From: Ferriphaselus amnicola
Lineage (GTDB): Bacteria; Pseudomonadota; Gammaproteobacteria; Burkholderiales; Gallionellaceae
Reading direction: 5' to 3'
Assembly (NCBI RefSeq): GCF_000974685.2
Contig: NZ_AP018738.1
Span: 434,001-498,000 of the forward strand
Length of the DNA stretch: 64,000 nucleotides
The translations under genes and the position numbers were made by a program. The notes under the pieces were generated by a model that saw only the letters and a list, made by a program, of their open reading frames with translations, had not been told where the DNA came from and did not search any database. Of the stretch, positions 1 through 9,085 are shown piece by piece; positions within the stretch are counted from its first letter, which is position 1; every line of letters begins with the position of its first letter.

Positions 1-2409
1 GATGATGGGCACCGGCTGGAAGAACTCGTGTGCTTGCTCCACCGTCATCTCCAGAATCTGGTGGATGTTCTTGCCCTTGTATTGCACCTCCAGCGTTTCG
101 CGGTTGTAGCGGTGGCCGTGGCACACGTCGCACGGCACATACACGTCCGGCAAAAAGTGCATCTCGACCTTGATCACCCCGTCGCCTTGGCAGGATTCGC
201 AGCGTCCACCTTTGACGTTGAAGGAGAAGCGCCCCGGCCCGTAGCCGCGCTCGCGCGCCGATGGCACGCTGGCGAACAGGTCACGAATGGGCGTGAACAG
301 GCCGGTGTAGGTCGCCGGATTGGAACGCGGCGTGCGTCCGATGGGCGACTGATCGACGTTGATGACCTTGTCGAAGAATTCCAGTCCGTGGATATCGGCA
401 TACGGCGACGGCTCGGCGTGGCTGGCGTACAAGTGCTTGGAGACGGCGTGGTACAGCGTGTCGTTGACCAGCGTGGACTTGCCCGAGCCGGACACGCCGG
501 TGACGCACGTTAGCAGGCCGACCGGCAGCTCCAGCGTGACATCTTTCAGATTATTGCCGGACGCACCGATGATGCGCAGCATCCGTTCCGGGTCGGGCAG
601 ACGCGGTGCGGACGGCGCTTCGATGCGGCGGCGCCCCACCAGATAATCGCCGGTGAGCGAGTTGGTGTTGGCGCAGATCTCGGCTGGCGTACCTTGCGCG
701 ACGACTACGCCGCCATGCTCGCCCGCTCCCGGCCCCATATCGACCACGTAGTCGGCGGTCTGGATAGCGTCTTCGTCATGCTCCACTACGATCACGCTGT
801 TGCCCATGTCGCGCAGGCGCTTGAGCGTTTCCAGCAGGCGGTCGTTGTCGCGCTGGTGCAGGCCGATCGAAGGCTCGTCCAGCACGTACATCACGCCGGT
901 CAAGCCGGAGCCGATCTGCGAAGCCAGCCGGATACGCTGGGCTTCGCCGCCCGATAAGGTCTCTGCGGAGCGTTCCAGCGACAGGTAATCCAGTCCGACA
1001 TTGTTGAGGAAGGTGAGGCGGCTGGCGATCTCATGCACGATCTTTTCCGCGATGGCCTGCTTGTGTCCCGGCAGGCTCACTTGCTGGAAGAAAGCGAGTG
1101 CCTGCTTCAGCGGTAAGTGACTCAGATCATGCAAAGTTCGGTCGGCCACGCGCACGTTACGCGCTTCTAGCCGCAAACGCGCACCCTTGCACTCTGGGCA
1201 CACGCAGCCGTTGAGATATTTCGCCAGTTCTTCGCGCACCGTGGGCGAATCGGTCTCTTTGTAGCGCCGCTCCAGATTGTGGACGATGCCCTCGAACGGG
1301 TGTTCGCGCAGGGTGGGCTTGCCGAACTCGTTGAAATGGGTGAAGCCGATGGCCTCTTTGCCGCTGCCGTAGAGCAGCACGTTCTGTATCTTTTCCGGCA
1401 AGCTCTCGAAAGCGACTTCCAGGTCGAAATCGTAGTGCTTCGCCAGCGAAGACAGCATTTGGAAATAGAACTGGTTACGCCTGTCCCAGCCTTTGATCGC
1501 GCCAGAACTTAGCGACAGAGTAGGGAAGGCGACGATGCGCTTGGGATCGAAGAAATTGATGTTGCCCAGCCCGTCACAACGCGGGCAGGCGCCCATCGGA
1601 TTGTTGAATGAGAACAATCGCGGCTCCAGCTCTGGCAACGCATAGCTACACACTGGGCAGGCGAACTTGGCGGAGAACAAGTGCTCCTTGGCGGAATCCA
1701 TCTCCACCGCCAGTGCGCGTCCTTCCGCGTGGCGCAACGCCGTCTCGAACGATTCCGCCAGCCGCTGCTTAGCCTCAGGGCTGACCTTCAGCCTATCCAC
1801 CACGATCTCGACAGTGTGCTTTTTGTTCTTCTCCAGCTTAGGTAGCTCGTTGATGTCATAGACCTCGCCGTTCACGCGCAGGCGCACGAAACCTTGGGCG
1901 CGCAATTCGTCGAACAAATCCAACTGCTCGCCCTTGCGATCCACCACCAGCGGCGACAGGATCATCACCCGCGTACCTTCCGGCAGCGCCAGCACCGTGT
2001 CCACCATCTGGCCGACCGACTGCGCCTGCAACACCAGATCATGCTCCGGGCAATACGGATCGCCCGCGCGGGCGAACAACAGGCGCAGATAATCGTGGAT
2101 CTCGGTGACGGTGCCGACAGTGGAACGCGGATTGTGCGAAGTGGCCTTCTGCTCGATGGCGATGGCGGGCGACAAGCCCTCGATCAAGTCCACATCCGGC
2201 TTTTCCATCAGTTGCAGGAACTGCCGCGCATACGCCGACAGCGACTCCACGTAGCGCCGCTGCCCCTCGGCATAAAGCGTATCGAACGCCAACGAAGACT
2301 TGCCCGACCCCGACAAGCCGGTGATGACCACCAACTGATTGCGCGGCAGATCGAGGTCGATGTTCTTCAGGTTGTGGGTGCGCGCACCGCGAATCTTGAT
2401 GTATTCCAT
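1..2409 (-). CDS. uvrA: Excinuclease ABC subunit A (partial, C-terminus outside window)
   Basis: UvrA is the DNA-damage-recognition ATPase of nucleotide excision repair; it loads UvrB at lesions. Reading the minus strand from ATG at 2409, the protein begins [16 protein letters not shown], typical of the family. It shows the first Walker A (GLSGSGKSS, about 2290-2320), a CPVC...CPRC zinc-finger region (about 1560-1655), the first ABC signature (LSGGEAQR) and D-loop (about 780-960), and the second Walker A (GVSGSGKST, about 465-500). A second zinc-finger region (CESC...CDVC) lies near 120-210. The 803 codons run off the left edge. UvrA is normally about 940 residues, so the last part, with the second signature motif, is missing only because of the window. 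No strong Shine-Dalgarno is visible. Confidence 0.97.
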   Translation of the reverse strand, partial: MEYIKIRGARTHNLKNIDLDLPRNQLVVITGLSGSGKSSLAFDTLYAEGQRRYVESLSAYARQFLQLMEKPDVDLIEGLSPAIAIEQKATSHNPRSTVGTVTEIHDYLRLLFARAGDPYCPEHDLVLQAQSVGQMVDTVLALPEGTRVMILSPLVVDRKGEQLDLFDELRAQGFVRLRVNGEVYDINELPKLEKNKKHTVEIVVDRLKVSPEAKQRLAESFETALRHAEGRALAVEMDSAKEHLFSAKFACPVCSYALPELEPRLFSFNNPMGACPRCDGLGNINFFDPKRIVAFPTLSLSSGAIKGWDRRNQFYFQMLSSLAKHYDFDLEVAFESLPEKIQNVLLYGSGKEAIGFTHFNEFGKPTLREHPFEGIVHNLERRYKETDSPTVREELAKYLNGCVCPECKGARLRLEARNVRVADRTLHDLSHLPLKQALAFFQQVSLPGHKQAIAEKIVHEIASRLTFLNNVGLDYLSLERSAETLSGGEAQRIRLASQIGSGLTGVMYVLDEPSIGLHQRDNDRLLETLKRLRDMGNSVIVVEHDEDAIQTADYVVDMGPGAGEHGGVVVAQGTPAEICANTNSLTGDYLVGRRRIEAPSAPRLPDPERMLRIIGASGNNLKDVTLELPVGLLTCVTGVSGSGKSTLVNDTLYHAVSKHLYASHAEPSPYADIHGLEFFDKVINVDQSPIGRTPRSNPATYTGLFTPIRDLFASVPSARERGYGPGRFSFNVKGGRCESCQGDGVIKVEMHFLPDVYVPCDVCHGHRYNRETLEVQYKGKNIHQILEMTVEQAHEFFQPVPII

Positions 2410-2549
2410 GCTGGCCGTAGGAGGTGAAAACGACCTGAGAATATACGCGAGTTTTGTTGGAATCCCAACCGCTTAAAGCGACTGGACTAGTGGGTACGGC
2501 AAAGAGGTCTGGCCGTGTATCTGAGCATTTCCCATGCTAGCCTTTTCTT

Positions 2550-2690
2550 ATGGCGCGTCCCCTTAGGGTCGAATTGACCGGTGGGCTTTATCATGTGACT
2601 ACACGCGGCGACAGGTGCGAGGATACTTTCCTCGATGACGCTAATTGCCTTGCTTGGCTTGAGTTGTTCGCAGGTGTATATGTCTATTGA
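2550..2690 (+). pseudogene. REP-associated tyrosine transposase (RAYT) N-terminal remnant
   Basis: Starting at ATG 2550 the reading frame gives MARPLRVELTGGLYHVTTRG and then about 26 more residues (DRCEDTFLDDANCLAWLELF...) before TGA at 2688-2690. This matches the characteristic start of RAYT/Y1 (IS200-like) transposases, which usually run well over 200 residues. The HUH catalytic motif and the catalytic tyrosine are absent, so this is only a 46-residue stump. Homology appears to end around 2678, where the sequence becomes A+T-rich. I infer that a RAYT gene was truncated by a rearrangement that joined it to the orphan gene just downstream. Confidence 0.8.
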
Positions 2691-3132
2691 AAGTAAAAAT
2701 GAAATTCGGCTAGTCGCATACATACTGGTTACGCTGTGCATCTTGGTACTGTTAATTCTAGATCAGACAGTTTTTCGACCAATAGAGCCCGCTTCTTGGC
2801 GTGATCAACAATTTTTGGAAAAGGAATTAGCATTAATTGTCAGCTCAACTGATGATATCGGGGTGTGGCAAGTTAGTGAAACTCTTCGGAAGCGTAACTC
2901 ACTAGTTGTATCGGCCGAACTGACTCCGTATTTGGAGAAAACGGGTTATGAAGAAGCAGTAGTCAAATCTTTGCATCATAACGGTTGGAAACTTTTATCT
3001 TTATCGTCGGTGAAAACGAGCGTTTCGCTTTGTAAAGATAAATATCGTGCTAGTGTATTCACTGCCCGTGAAGTTGGATTTTTGGGGCTTGAGTTTTCAG
3101 TTAAGCAGTACAAGAGTGACCAAGCCTGTTAA
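2680..3132 (+). CDS. Hypothetical protein with one N-terminal membrane segment
   Basis: This is a 150-residue protein of no family I recognise. The start at ATG 2680 is preferred because the upstream in-frame ATG (2635) lies inside the transposase remnant. Residues about 10-28 (LVAYILVTLCILVLLILD) form one transmembrane helix. The rest is a soluble mixed alpha/beta-looking region, probably cytoplasmic or periplasmic depending on topology. The DNA is visibly richer in A+T than its neighbours and its codon use differs, which suggests recent acquisition. It overlaps the end of the RAYT stump by 11 bases. No known domain or operon partner suggests a function. Confidence 0.6.
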   Translation: MSIESKNEIRLVAYILVTLCILVLLILDQTVFRPIEPASWRDQQFLEKELALIVSSTDDIGVWQVSETLRKRNSLVVSAELTPYLEKTGYEEAVVKSLHHNGWKLLSLSSVKTSVSLCKDKYRASVFTAREVGFLGLEFSVKQYKSDQAC

Positions 3133-3308
3133 GTTTTAAGAGATGTCCCCCAAATTTTGTAAACGGGGTTTTCTTCTGTTATGGCATCAGCTCAGCAAAC
3201 TGGAGTTTGCGGCACCGCCTACTATGGGGTTAGGTCTTGCAATCCAGCTTCACCTCTAGTCTTTCCCCACGGCGAGTTCCCTTATTAGCAGCAAGGCAAG
3301 CGCTAGGG

Positions 3309-3848
3309 TTACTTCAGTCCTAGTTTCTCCCATCCCTCATGTCCCAGTTTGTTCATCGTTTCGATGTTCACGTCTGCGATGTGGTCGGCATCGGGGAAGG
3401 CATCGACGGCGCGATCGACGCTGGCTTCGCGTAGCAGGTGCAGGGTGGGGTAGGGCGAGCGGTTGGTGTAGTTCTCGATATCGTCGAACTTGGTTCCGGC
3501 GAATTGGTAGTGCGGGTGCAGGCTGGCGACCTGGAATTCGTCGTTGAACTCCGGTTCGGCGGTGGCGAGATCCACCGTGTCGAGGAAATCGTTGTAGTCG
3601 AGGAAGTCGGTGAGCACGTCAGGGTGAATCAGCAAGGTGGTGTCGATCTGCTCGGGATCGGTGTCCTGCAAGGTGCGCAACTCGGCGATCAGTTCTTCCA
3701 GCAGCGATTCCGGCGTGGTCGCTGAACTGACGACATAGCGTATCTGCTTTTTTACATGCACGGCTTTGGCGAAGGGACAGAGGTTGAGGCCGATGACGGC
3801 TTTTTCCAACCAGAGTTGGGTGGCGGCGATGATGGTTTCTTTGGGCAT
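3309..3848 (-). CDS. DUF1415 family protein
   Basis: This 179-residue soluble protein matches the DUF1415 family, from the opening WLEKAVIGLNLCPFAKAV through the central FNDEFQVASLHPHYQFAG region and the SPYPTLHLLREASV segment. The conserved Cys in NLCPFAK is present. The family's biochemical role is not established. The full family length is present, with ATG at 3848. It stands alone on the minus strand, about 160 bp from the next gene, so it is probably monocistronic. Confidence 0.88.
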   Translation of the reverse strand: MPKETIIAATQLWLEKAVIGLNLCPFAKAVHVKKQIRYVVSSATTPESLLEELIAELRTLQDTDPEQIDTTLLIHPDVLTDFLDYNDFLDTVDLATAEPEFNDEFQVASLHPHYQFAGTKFDDIENYTNRSPYPTLHLLREASVDRAVDAFPDADHIADVNIETMNKLGHEGWEKLGLK

Positions 3849-3960
3849 GGTGACTTTCCGGTCAGGTTGAGAGGCTGCTTGCCAGTTTTAATGGATTCAA
3901 ACTAGTAAGGAAGCTTAAGTCGGGTGGAGTGCTGGTTGGTGGTGCTGCTTGAGGGAGGTA

Positions 3961-3997
3961 CAAAACATCCCATCCCGGTGAATTTAGGATGGGATGT
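3961..3997 (-). terminator. Intrinsic terminator after the lipoprotein gene
   Basis: An 11-bp stem (ACATCCCATCC at 3965-3975 with GGATGGGATGT at 3987-3997) encloses an 11-nt loop. On the minus strand it is followed by TTTTG. It lies 13 bases beyond the stop codon of the lipoprotein gene at 4011, as expected for a Rho-independent terminator of that unit. Confidence 0.8.
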
Positions 3998-4010
3998 ACA
4001 TCGGGTGTTG

Positions 4011-4622
4011 CTAGTCTCGATCAGCGGGGCGGCGGGCAGGTTGCGCTGCGGGTTTAGTCGGAGCTGGCCGTGGGCGGGACTCTGGTTGGTGCGGAGGTAC
4101 TGGACGTTGGGCTTCGCGTGGGCGAACCTGTTGATGGGGTGCTAGCGGACGAGGTTGTTGATGCGGTGCCATTGGGCGAACTTGTTGATGTGGTGCTTGT
4201 GGGCGCATCTGTTGTTGGGGCGCTAGTGGGCGACCGTGTTGCTGCGGTGCTAACGGACGAACCTGTTGCTGCGGTGTTTGTGGGCGACCATATTCACGGC
4301 GATCTTCCATGCGCCTATGCTCTTCAGCCTCACGTTCTCGCTCACGTTCGATACGTTCGTGCTCGCGTTCCATCCGTTCGTGTTGTAGCCTCTCCCGCTC
4401 ATGCTCCATTCTTTCGTGCTGTAGCCGTTCGCGTTCGAGCTCCATCCGTTCATGTTGCATCCGTTCACGCTCCATGCGCTGATATTCCAAGCGATCATAT
4501 TCGGCGTGGTTCCGGTCTTGATTTTGGCGGTAGTCGGGGACTCTTCGTTGAACTTGCTCCCCGCCAGACAAACAACCTGAAAGTGCGGTGGCTACGGCTA
4601 CAGAAATGAGCAATCTTTTCAT
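4011..4622 (-). CDS. Predicted lipoprotein with charged coiled coil and Pro/Gln repeats
   Basis: This 203-residue protein starts MKRLLISVAVATALSGC, a lipoprotein signal peptide with lipobox LSGC (Cys17). Residues about 42-110 are a highly charged Glu/Arg helix of recurring ERMxHER/ERERLQHER units, likely a long coiled coil. Residues about 119-171 are a tandem 9-residue repeat of the form QQxRPxAPH, and the tail is Pro/Arg-rich. I recognise no enzyme domain. It resembles envelope-spanning or spacer lipoproteins, but that is a guess. A paralogue with the same lipoprotein-plus-coiled-coil plan follows at 4663-5004. The repeated DNA makes several shadow reading frames on the other strand. Confidence 0.75.
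   Translation of the reverse strand: MKRLLISVAVATALSGCLSGGEQVQRRVPDYRQNQDRNHAEYDRLEYQRMERERMQHERMELERERLQHERMEHERERLQHERMEREHERIEREREREAEEHRRMEDRREYGRPQTPQQQVRPLAPQQHGRPLAPQQQMRPQAPHQQVRPMAPHQQPRPLAPHQQVRPREAQRPVPPHQPESRPRPAPTKPAAQPARRPADRD
4110..4268 (-). repeat. 27-bp coding tandem repeat (six units)
   Basis: About six imperfect 27-base units encode the 9-residue QQxRPxAPH repeat in the lipoprotein at 4011-4622. Units differ at a few positions (RPLAPQ, RPQAPH, RPMAPH, RPLAPH). Such in-frame tandem repeats can change copy number by slippage or recombination. Confidence 0.75.
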
Positions 4623-4662
4623 GGTGATCTCCGGTCAGCAATGGGTTCCAGCGGTTGGCGTG

Positions 4663-5004
4663 TTATTGATGCAATCGATCGCGCGCATCCTCGATCTTCT
4701 TTTCTATGAGCCGCTTCTCTGCGGCTTGACGCTCTTGTTCAACGCGTTCACGTTCTATCCGTTCGCGTTCATTGCGTTCCCGCTCCAAGCGTTCACGCTC
4801 TAGCCGCTCTTGTTCAGCGCGTTCACGTTCGATGCGCTCTTGATCTGCGCGTTTTTGCTCGATGCGTTTTTGCTCGGCACGTGCGCGCTCTGCACGGTCA
4901 CGATCGACGCGGCCTGGGTCTTGCTTTGGCGGCACTTGGGAGGGAATCAATGAGCAAGCTGAGAGCGAGCTGACTATGGCAATGGCAAGTAAAAATCTCT
5001 TCAT
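4663..5004 (-). CDS. Predicted lipoprotein with Glu/Arg coiled coil
   Basis: The protein has 113 residues from ATG at 5004. The longer frame to 5061 adds residues in front of an obvious signal peptide, MKRFLLAIAIVSSLSAC, whose lipobox LSAC gives Cys17. After a short Pro-rich linker (SLIPSQVPPKQDP) almost the whole protein is a Glu/Arg/Gln helix with repeating ERxRxE units, predicted to form one continuous coiled coil up to the end. It lacks the Pro/Gln repeats of its neighbour at 4011-4622, with which it is probably paralogous and co-transcribed (40-bp gap). Function is unknown; anchoring to the outer membrane is likely from the lipobox. Confidence 0.72.
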   Translation of the reverse strand: MKRFLLAIAIVSSLSACSLIPSQVPPKQDPGRVDRDRAERARAEQKRIEQKRADQERIERERAEQERLERERLERERNERERIERERVEQERQAAEKRLIEKKIEDARDRLHQ

Positions 5005-5185
5005 GGAAAAACCTAGGTCAAAAGATTGTTTGAGGCGGGGTGGGAGTATGCCTGAGAGCATGGCGAGTGGCTATATCGATTCGATGCGAGTTGAGGCTTG
5101 GGCTGCTTGGTAAGGGTGAACAAGTCTGTCGGTTGGAGTGTCGGCCTGCTAAAATGCGCGAGTTAATCAGTCAAGATACCTTTCG

Positions 5186-6562
5186 ATGCAAACTACACCT
5201 GAAAAGATGAATCCCGCCGAACGCCGTGCCAGTATGGGTTTGGCGAGTGTCTATGGCCTGCGGATGCTCGGCCTGTTCATCATCTTGCCGATCTTCGCGC
5301 TCTACGCCGAGCATCTGCCGGGTGGCGAAAGTCATTTGCTGATCGGCATCGCGCTCGGTGCATATGGGCTGACGCAGGCGATCTTGCAGATTCCGGCGGG
5401 CTGGCTGTCTGACCGTTTCGGGCGCAAGCCGGTGATCGTGATCGGTTTGCTGTTGTTCGCGCTGGGCAGTTTTATCGCAGCCTCGGCGGACGACATCTAC
5501 TGGATCATCGCTGGCCGTGTGATCCAAGGTGCGGGCGCGATCAACGCCGCCGTGATGGCGCTGACCGCCGATCTGACGCGCGAAGAGCATCGCACCAAGG
5601 CGATGGCGATGATAGGCATGACCATCGGCATCACCTTCTCCATTTCGCTGATCCTGTCGCCGCTGCTGTACCAGCACATCGGCGTCCCCGGCATCTTCGC
5701 GCTGACTGGCGTGCTGTCGCTGGTGGCCATCGCGGTGGTGCTGTGGTTCATCCCGCAACCCAAGATTACCCGCTTCCACACCGATACCGAGGCCAGCACC
5801 AGTAAGCTGGGCGAAGTGCTGCGCAATCCTGATCTGCTGCGCTTGGATTTTGGCATCTTCTCGCTGCACGCCATTCTGATGTCGGTGTTCATGCAAGTGC
5901 CGTTCGTCTTGCGTAACAACGGGCTGGAAGCCGAGCAGCATTGGCAAATCTATCTGCCGGTGATGTTGCTGGCTTTTGGTCTGATGGTGCCGCCCATCAT
6001 CATCGCCGAGAAGAAGGCCAAGATGAAACAAGTGTTCATGGGCGCAGTCGGGCTGGCGGCGCTGGCGCAGTTGTCGCTGCTGCTATTGCAAGGCAGCGTG
6101 TGGGGCGTGGCGATCGCACTGCTGTTGTTCTTCACCGCGTTCAATGTGCTGGAAGCGACTCTGCCCTCTCTCATCAGCAAGATCGCGCCACTATCAGCCA
6201 AGGGCACGGCGATGGGGGTGTATAGCAGCGTGCAGTTCCTCGGTGCATTCTTCGGCGCGGCGATGGGCGGCATGTTGATGCAGAACGCGGGCGGCAACGC
6301 CGTGTTTGCTTTCGCCATCGGACTGCTGTTGCTATGGCTGCTAGTCGCCAGCGGCATGAAGCCGCCTGCAGCCGTGCGCACAAAACTGTATCATCTGCCC
6401 TCGTTGAACGAGGCGCAGGGCGCGGTATTGCAGCAGCAGTTGTCGCAGCTGGCTGGAGTGCGCGAAGTATTGGTCGTGGCGGCGGAGGGGATCGCCTGCC
6501 TCAAGGTGGAAATGGCCGGGTTCGATGAAGCCACGGTCGAGAATTTGGTAAAGGGAGAATGA
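5186..6562 (+). CDS. MFS transporter, YajR-like, with C-terminal YAM-type domain
   Basis: This is a 458-residue major facilitator with about 12 hydrophobic segments. Motif A ([13 protein letters not shown], about residues 72-84) is clear, with a large central loop after helix 6 (about 195-215). Beyond helix 12 the last 70 or so residues (from [11 protein letters not shown]) form a small soluble domain like the ferredoxin-fold YAM domain of E. coli YajR. Substrate is unknown; YajR-type carriers are presumed proton-coupled exporters. The stop codon is one base before the start of ssb, with AAGGGAGA acting as the ssb ribosome binding site inside the 3' end, so the two are probably co-transcribed. 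Confidence 0.87.
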   Translation: MQTTPEKMNPAERRASMGLASVYGLRMLGLFIILPIFALYAEHLPGGESHLLIGIALGAYGLTQAILQIPAGWLSDRFGRKPVIVIGLLLFALGSFIAASADDIYWIIAGRVIQGAGAINAAVMALTADLTREEHRTKAMAMIGMTIGITFSISLILSPLLYQHIGVPGIFALTGVLSLVAIAVVLWFIPQPKITRFHTDTEASTSKLGEVLRNPDLLRLDFGIFSLHAILMSVFMQVPFVLRNNGLEAEQHWQIYLPVMLLAFGLMVPPIIIAEKKAKMKQVFMGAVGLAALAQLSLLLLQGSVWGVAIALLLFFTAFNVLEATLPSLISKIAPLSAKGTAMGVYSSVQFLGAFFGAAMGGMLMQNAGGNAVFAFAIGLLLLWLLVASGMKPPAAVRTKLYHLPSLNEAQGAVLQQQLSQLAGVREVLVVAAEGIACLKVEMAGFDEATVENLVKGE

Positions 6563-6563
6563 G

Positions 6564-7043
6564 ATGTCAGTGAACAAAGTGATTTTGGTAGGCCGTCTGG
6601 GCAAAGACCCAGAGACCCGTTACATGACCAGCGGCGAGGCCGTGACTAACGCCACGCTGGCGACTTCGGAGAACTGGAAGGACAAGAGCGGCGAGAAGCA
6701 GGAAAAGACAGAGTGGCATAACCTCGTGTTCTACCGCAAGCTAGCCGAGATCGCCGGGCAGTACCTGAAAAAAGGTGCGCAGGTCTATATCGAAGGCAAG
6801 ATTCAGACTCGCAAGTGGCAGGACAAGACCAGCGGTCAAGACCGCTACACCACCGAGATCATCGTTGACCAGATGCAGATGCTGGGCGACAAGAAGAGCG
6901 GCACCGGAAACTTCGAAGTGGTGGACAATAATCAGCCGTCCTACGCGCCACGCGCCGCCGCAGCGCCTGCACCCGCCGCAAGCAAACCCGCTCCAGCCAA
7001 GAGCAGCGGCTTCGACAACTTCGACGACGACATTCCTTTTTGA
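6564..7043 (+). CDS. ssb: Single-stranded DNA-binding protein
   Basis: This 159-residue SSB coats single-stranded DNA during replication, recombination and repair. The OB-fold occupies residues about 1-110 ([20 protein letters not shown] ... [22 protein letters not shown]). It is followed by a flexible Ala/Pro linker and the conserved acidic tip DDDIPF that recruits partner proteins. The start follows a good ribosome binding site (AAGGGAGA, 6551-6558). It follows the MFS gene by one base and ends in a strong terminator. Its neighbourhood with uvrA is common in proteobacteria. Confidence 0.97.
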   Translation: MSVNKVILVGRLGKDPETRYMTSGEAVTNATLATSENWKDKSGEKQEKTEWHNLVFYRKLAEIAGQYLKKGAQVYIEGKIQTRKWQDKTSGQDRYTTEIIVDQMQMLGDKKSGTGNFEVVDNNQPSYAPRAAAAPAPAASKPAPAKSSGFDNFDDDIPF

Positions 7044-7070
7044 GGTGTACCTAGAGTAATTTTGTAAACA

Positions 7071-7106
7071 AAACCCTGTCTATCGTTGTATAGACAGGGT
7101 TTTTTA
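7071..7106. terminator. Bidirectional intrinsic terminator between ssb and tgpA-like gene
   Basis: A perfect 13-bp stem (7071-7083 with 7090-7102) around the loop CGTTGT is followed by a T-run on the plus strand, and by GGGTTTTGTTT on the minus strand. It sits between two convergent genes and probably serves both. Confidence 0.92.
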
Positions 7107-7120
7107 TTGTTTGTATGTTT

Positions 7121-9085
7121 TTATTGAGCCTGCTGATTGATGCTTCGTATCGCTGGTTTGAATGAACGTACCGCCGCTTCAAATCGCTGGATGTCTGCTG
7201 TTGCTGGGGCGGGGCCGTAGCGCAGCGTTTGGTATTGCTGGCAGATCGACTGAATGGGAGCGGCTAGATCTGGGCGCACCTTAGCTAGGCGTTCAGCGTA
7301 GTCACTGGCACCTTCATGGTCGGCACGTGGCAGCTTGAGGCTAGCCAGTTTGTCGCAAAATCTCAGCCAAGCCGCCTGTGTTGGATCTGCTGTGCATTGT
7401 TTCAAACGATAGAGGATGGCCAGCGCCAATAGCCCGATGGCGAGCAGCAAGGTCAACATCGCCCCTAGGCTTTGCGATATCCCAGAGACACCCGTAAAAC
7501 GGGAGAGCAATTGCTTCTGCTGTTCTGTTGAATAAGCCAAGACTCGGCTATCCCAGTAATTGCTCAACGCATCCCAATGTAATTGAACATCGTGCATCCA
7601 AGCAGCTTTGGCCGCATGAGACAACATCGCGCTATCTTCCTGCGGAAGGGCCGCTTCGAGACCATGTTGCGAACGTTCGGGGGCGACCACGGTGATCGGG
7701 TCTATGCGTTGCCAGCCTCGGCCTTGCAGCCAGACCTCAGCCCATGCGTGCGCATCGGATTGACGCACGATCCAATAGCCGCCGGTCGCATTGAATTCTC
7801 CGCCCTGATAGCCCGTCACCACCCGCGCGGGCACGCCTGCCGCTCGCATCAGGAAGACGAAGGCGGAAGCGTAGTGTTCGCAGAAGCCTTGCCTGCTCTG
7901 GAAAAGAAAGTCATCCACTTCATTCGCTCCCAGTGGCACGGGCTTGAGGGTATAGCGGAAGGGGTGTGTGTGGAAATACTGCATTGCCGCATCGACGATG
8001 GCAGCATCACTGGCACTTTTTTGCCGCCAACCCTGAGCCAGTTCACGCGCTTGAGGATTGACCCCTTCCGGCAACTCCAGCGCGCGTTGTAAACGGCGCG
8101 GCGACTCTTCGACATTGGCACGATATTGGAGCCTGGAGTGTGCTGTGTACACCAGCTTTGAAGTCACCGGAGTCGGGTTGAGTAACTCGAAGCGGCTGCT
8201 CATCAGTACGGGGATCGATAACTGCTCGGGCAACTCAAGCGCAAACAGCCACATGCGCTGATGCGGCTCCAGTGTCACGGTGTAGTCAACCGCTTTGCCG
8301 GAGAACTGCACATCTGCTTGCCCCGCGCGGAATGAGCCACGGGACTGCCAAGTATGGCCATCGAACGCCGTGAGCACGGGGCCGCGCCAGTACATTTCTG
8401 CGGCTGCCGGTGCGGGACTGCTGAAGTTGATGCGGAAGGCGATGTCATCCGACAAGGACAGTTCACTCAGGCTGCCCGGCGTCATCGTGTCGGAAAGGCC
8501 ACTGCGCGTGGGCGGAGCTTCTTGCGCAGCACTACCCCACAACGGGCCGGAGATGCGCGGGAACAGCAGGAACAAAAGTAACGCCAGCGGCAACGCTTGC
8601 AACAACATCCGGCCAGCAAAGTGCGTCATCTCTCGCCGAGGTGTACTCGGGTTGATGAGTGTCAACCAAGCGAGCAAGATCACCCATAGCCCCAGCAAGA
8701 GCAGCATCGCCATCAGCATCGTTTGCGAGAACAGAACCGCTGTGAATAGCAGAAAGCCAGTCAAATAGATCTGCACTAGCGCATCGCGGCGAGATTTGAC
8801 TTCGAATAGTTTGAGGCCGGTGAACAGGCTCAGCATGGCGACGCCGGGCGCTTGTCCAAAGAGCGTTCGGTATTCCCACCAGACACCGACCAGCGCCACT
8901 AGCAACATCGCCAGCACGACCCAGCGCGAAAGCGCTTGGTAGGACGTGCGCCGCAATCTAGGTATCCACCAAATCACCATGCCCAGACAGGCGACCGTGA
9001 TCCAGAGTGGGAGGTTCCCTAAATGCGGGATGACCGCGAACACCCACGCGACTAATAGAAAAGCCAGAGGCAGCGGCTCTTTCAA
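7121..9085 (-). CDS. Membrane-anchored transglutaminase-like protein (TgpA/DUF3488 family)
   Basis: The protein has about 654 residues. The N-terminus holds five to six transmembrane helices (DUF3488 region). A periplasmic transglutaminase-like domain follows with the complete Cys-His-Asp triad: Cys in GFCEHYAS, His in DAHAWAEVW, Asp in RIDPI. A further helix (LTLLLAIGLLALAILY) precedes a cytoplasmic tail. Start choice: a TTG at 9083-9085 overlaps the DUF58 stop as TTGA and has GGGAG about 7 bases upstream. An ATG at 9127 is possible but overlaps the previous gene more and lacks a ribosome binding site. The frame open to 9355 is not credible. It is the last gene of a moxR-DUF58-transglutaminase operon, a recurrent trio of unclear envelope function. 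Confidence 0.88.
   Translation of the reverse strand: MKEPLPLAFLLVAWVFAVIPHLGNLPLWITVACLGMVIWWIPRLRRTSYQALSRWVVLAMLLVALVGVWWEYRTLFGQAPGVAMLSLFTGLKLFEVKSRRDALVQIYLTGFLLFTAVLFSQTMLMAMLLLLGLWVILLAWLTLINPSTPRREMTHFAGRMLLQALPLALLLFLLFPRISGPLWGSAAQEAPPTRSGLSDTMTPGSLSELSLSDDIAFRINFSSPAPAAAEMYWRGPVLTAFDGHTWQSRGSFRAGQADVQFSGKAVDYTVTLEPHQRMWLFALELPEQLSIPVLMSSRFELLNPTPVTSKLVYTAHSRLQYRANVEESPRRLQRALELPEGVNPQARELAQGWRQKSASDAAIVDAAMQYFHTHPFRYTLKPVPLGANEVDDFLFQSRQGFCEHYASAFVFLMRAAGVPARVVTGYQGGEFNATGGYWIVRQSDAHAWAEVWLQGRGWQRIDPITVVAPERSQHGLEAALPQEDSAMLSHAAKAAWMHDVQLHWDALSNYWDSRVLAYSTEQQKQLLSRFTGVSGISQSLGAMLTLLLAIGLLALAILYRLKQCTADPTQAAWLRFCDKLASLKLPRADHEGASDYAERLAKVRPDLAAPIQSICQQYQTLRYGPAPATADIQRFEAAVRSFKPAIRSINQQAQ

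Noticed and set aside
4070-4609. Long plus-strand reading frame opposite the repeat lipoprotein
   Set aside because: It is the antisense of the repeated sequence; the minus-strand product has a signal peptide, lipobox and terminator.
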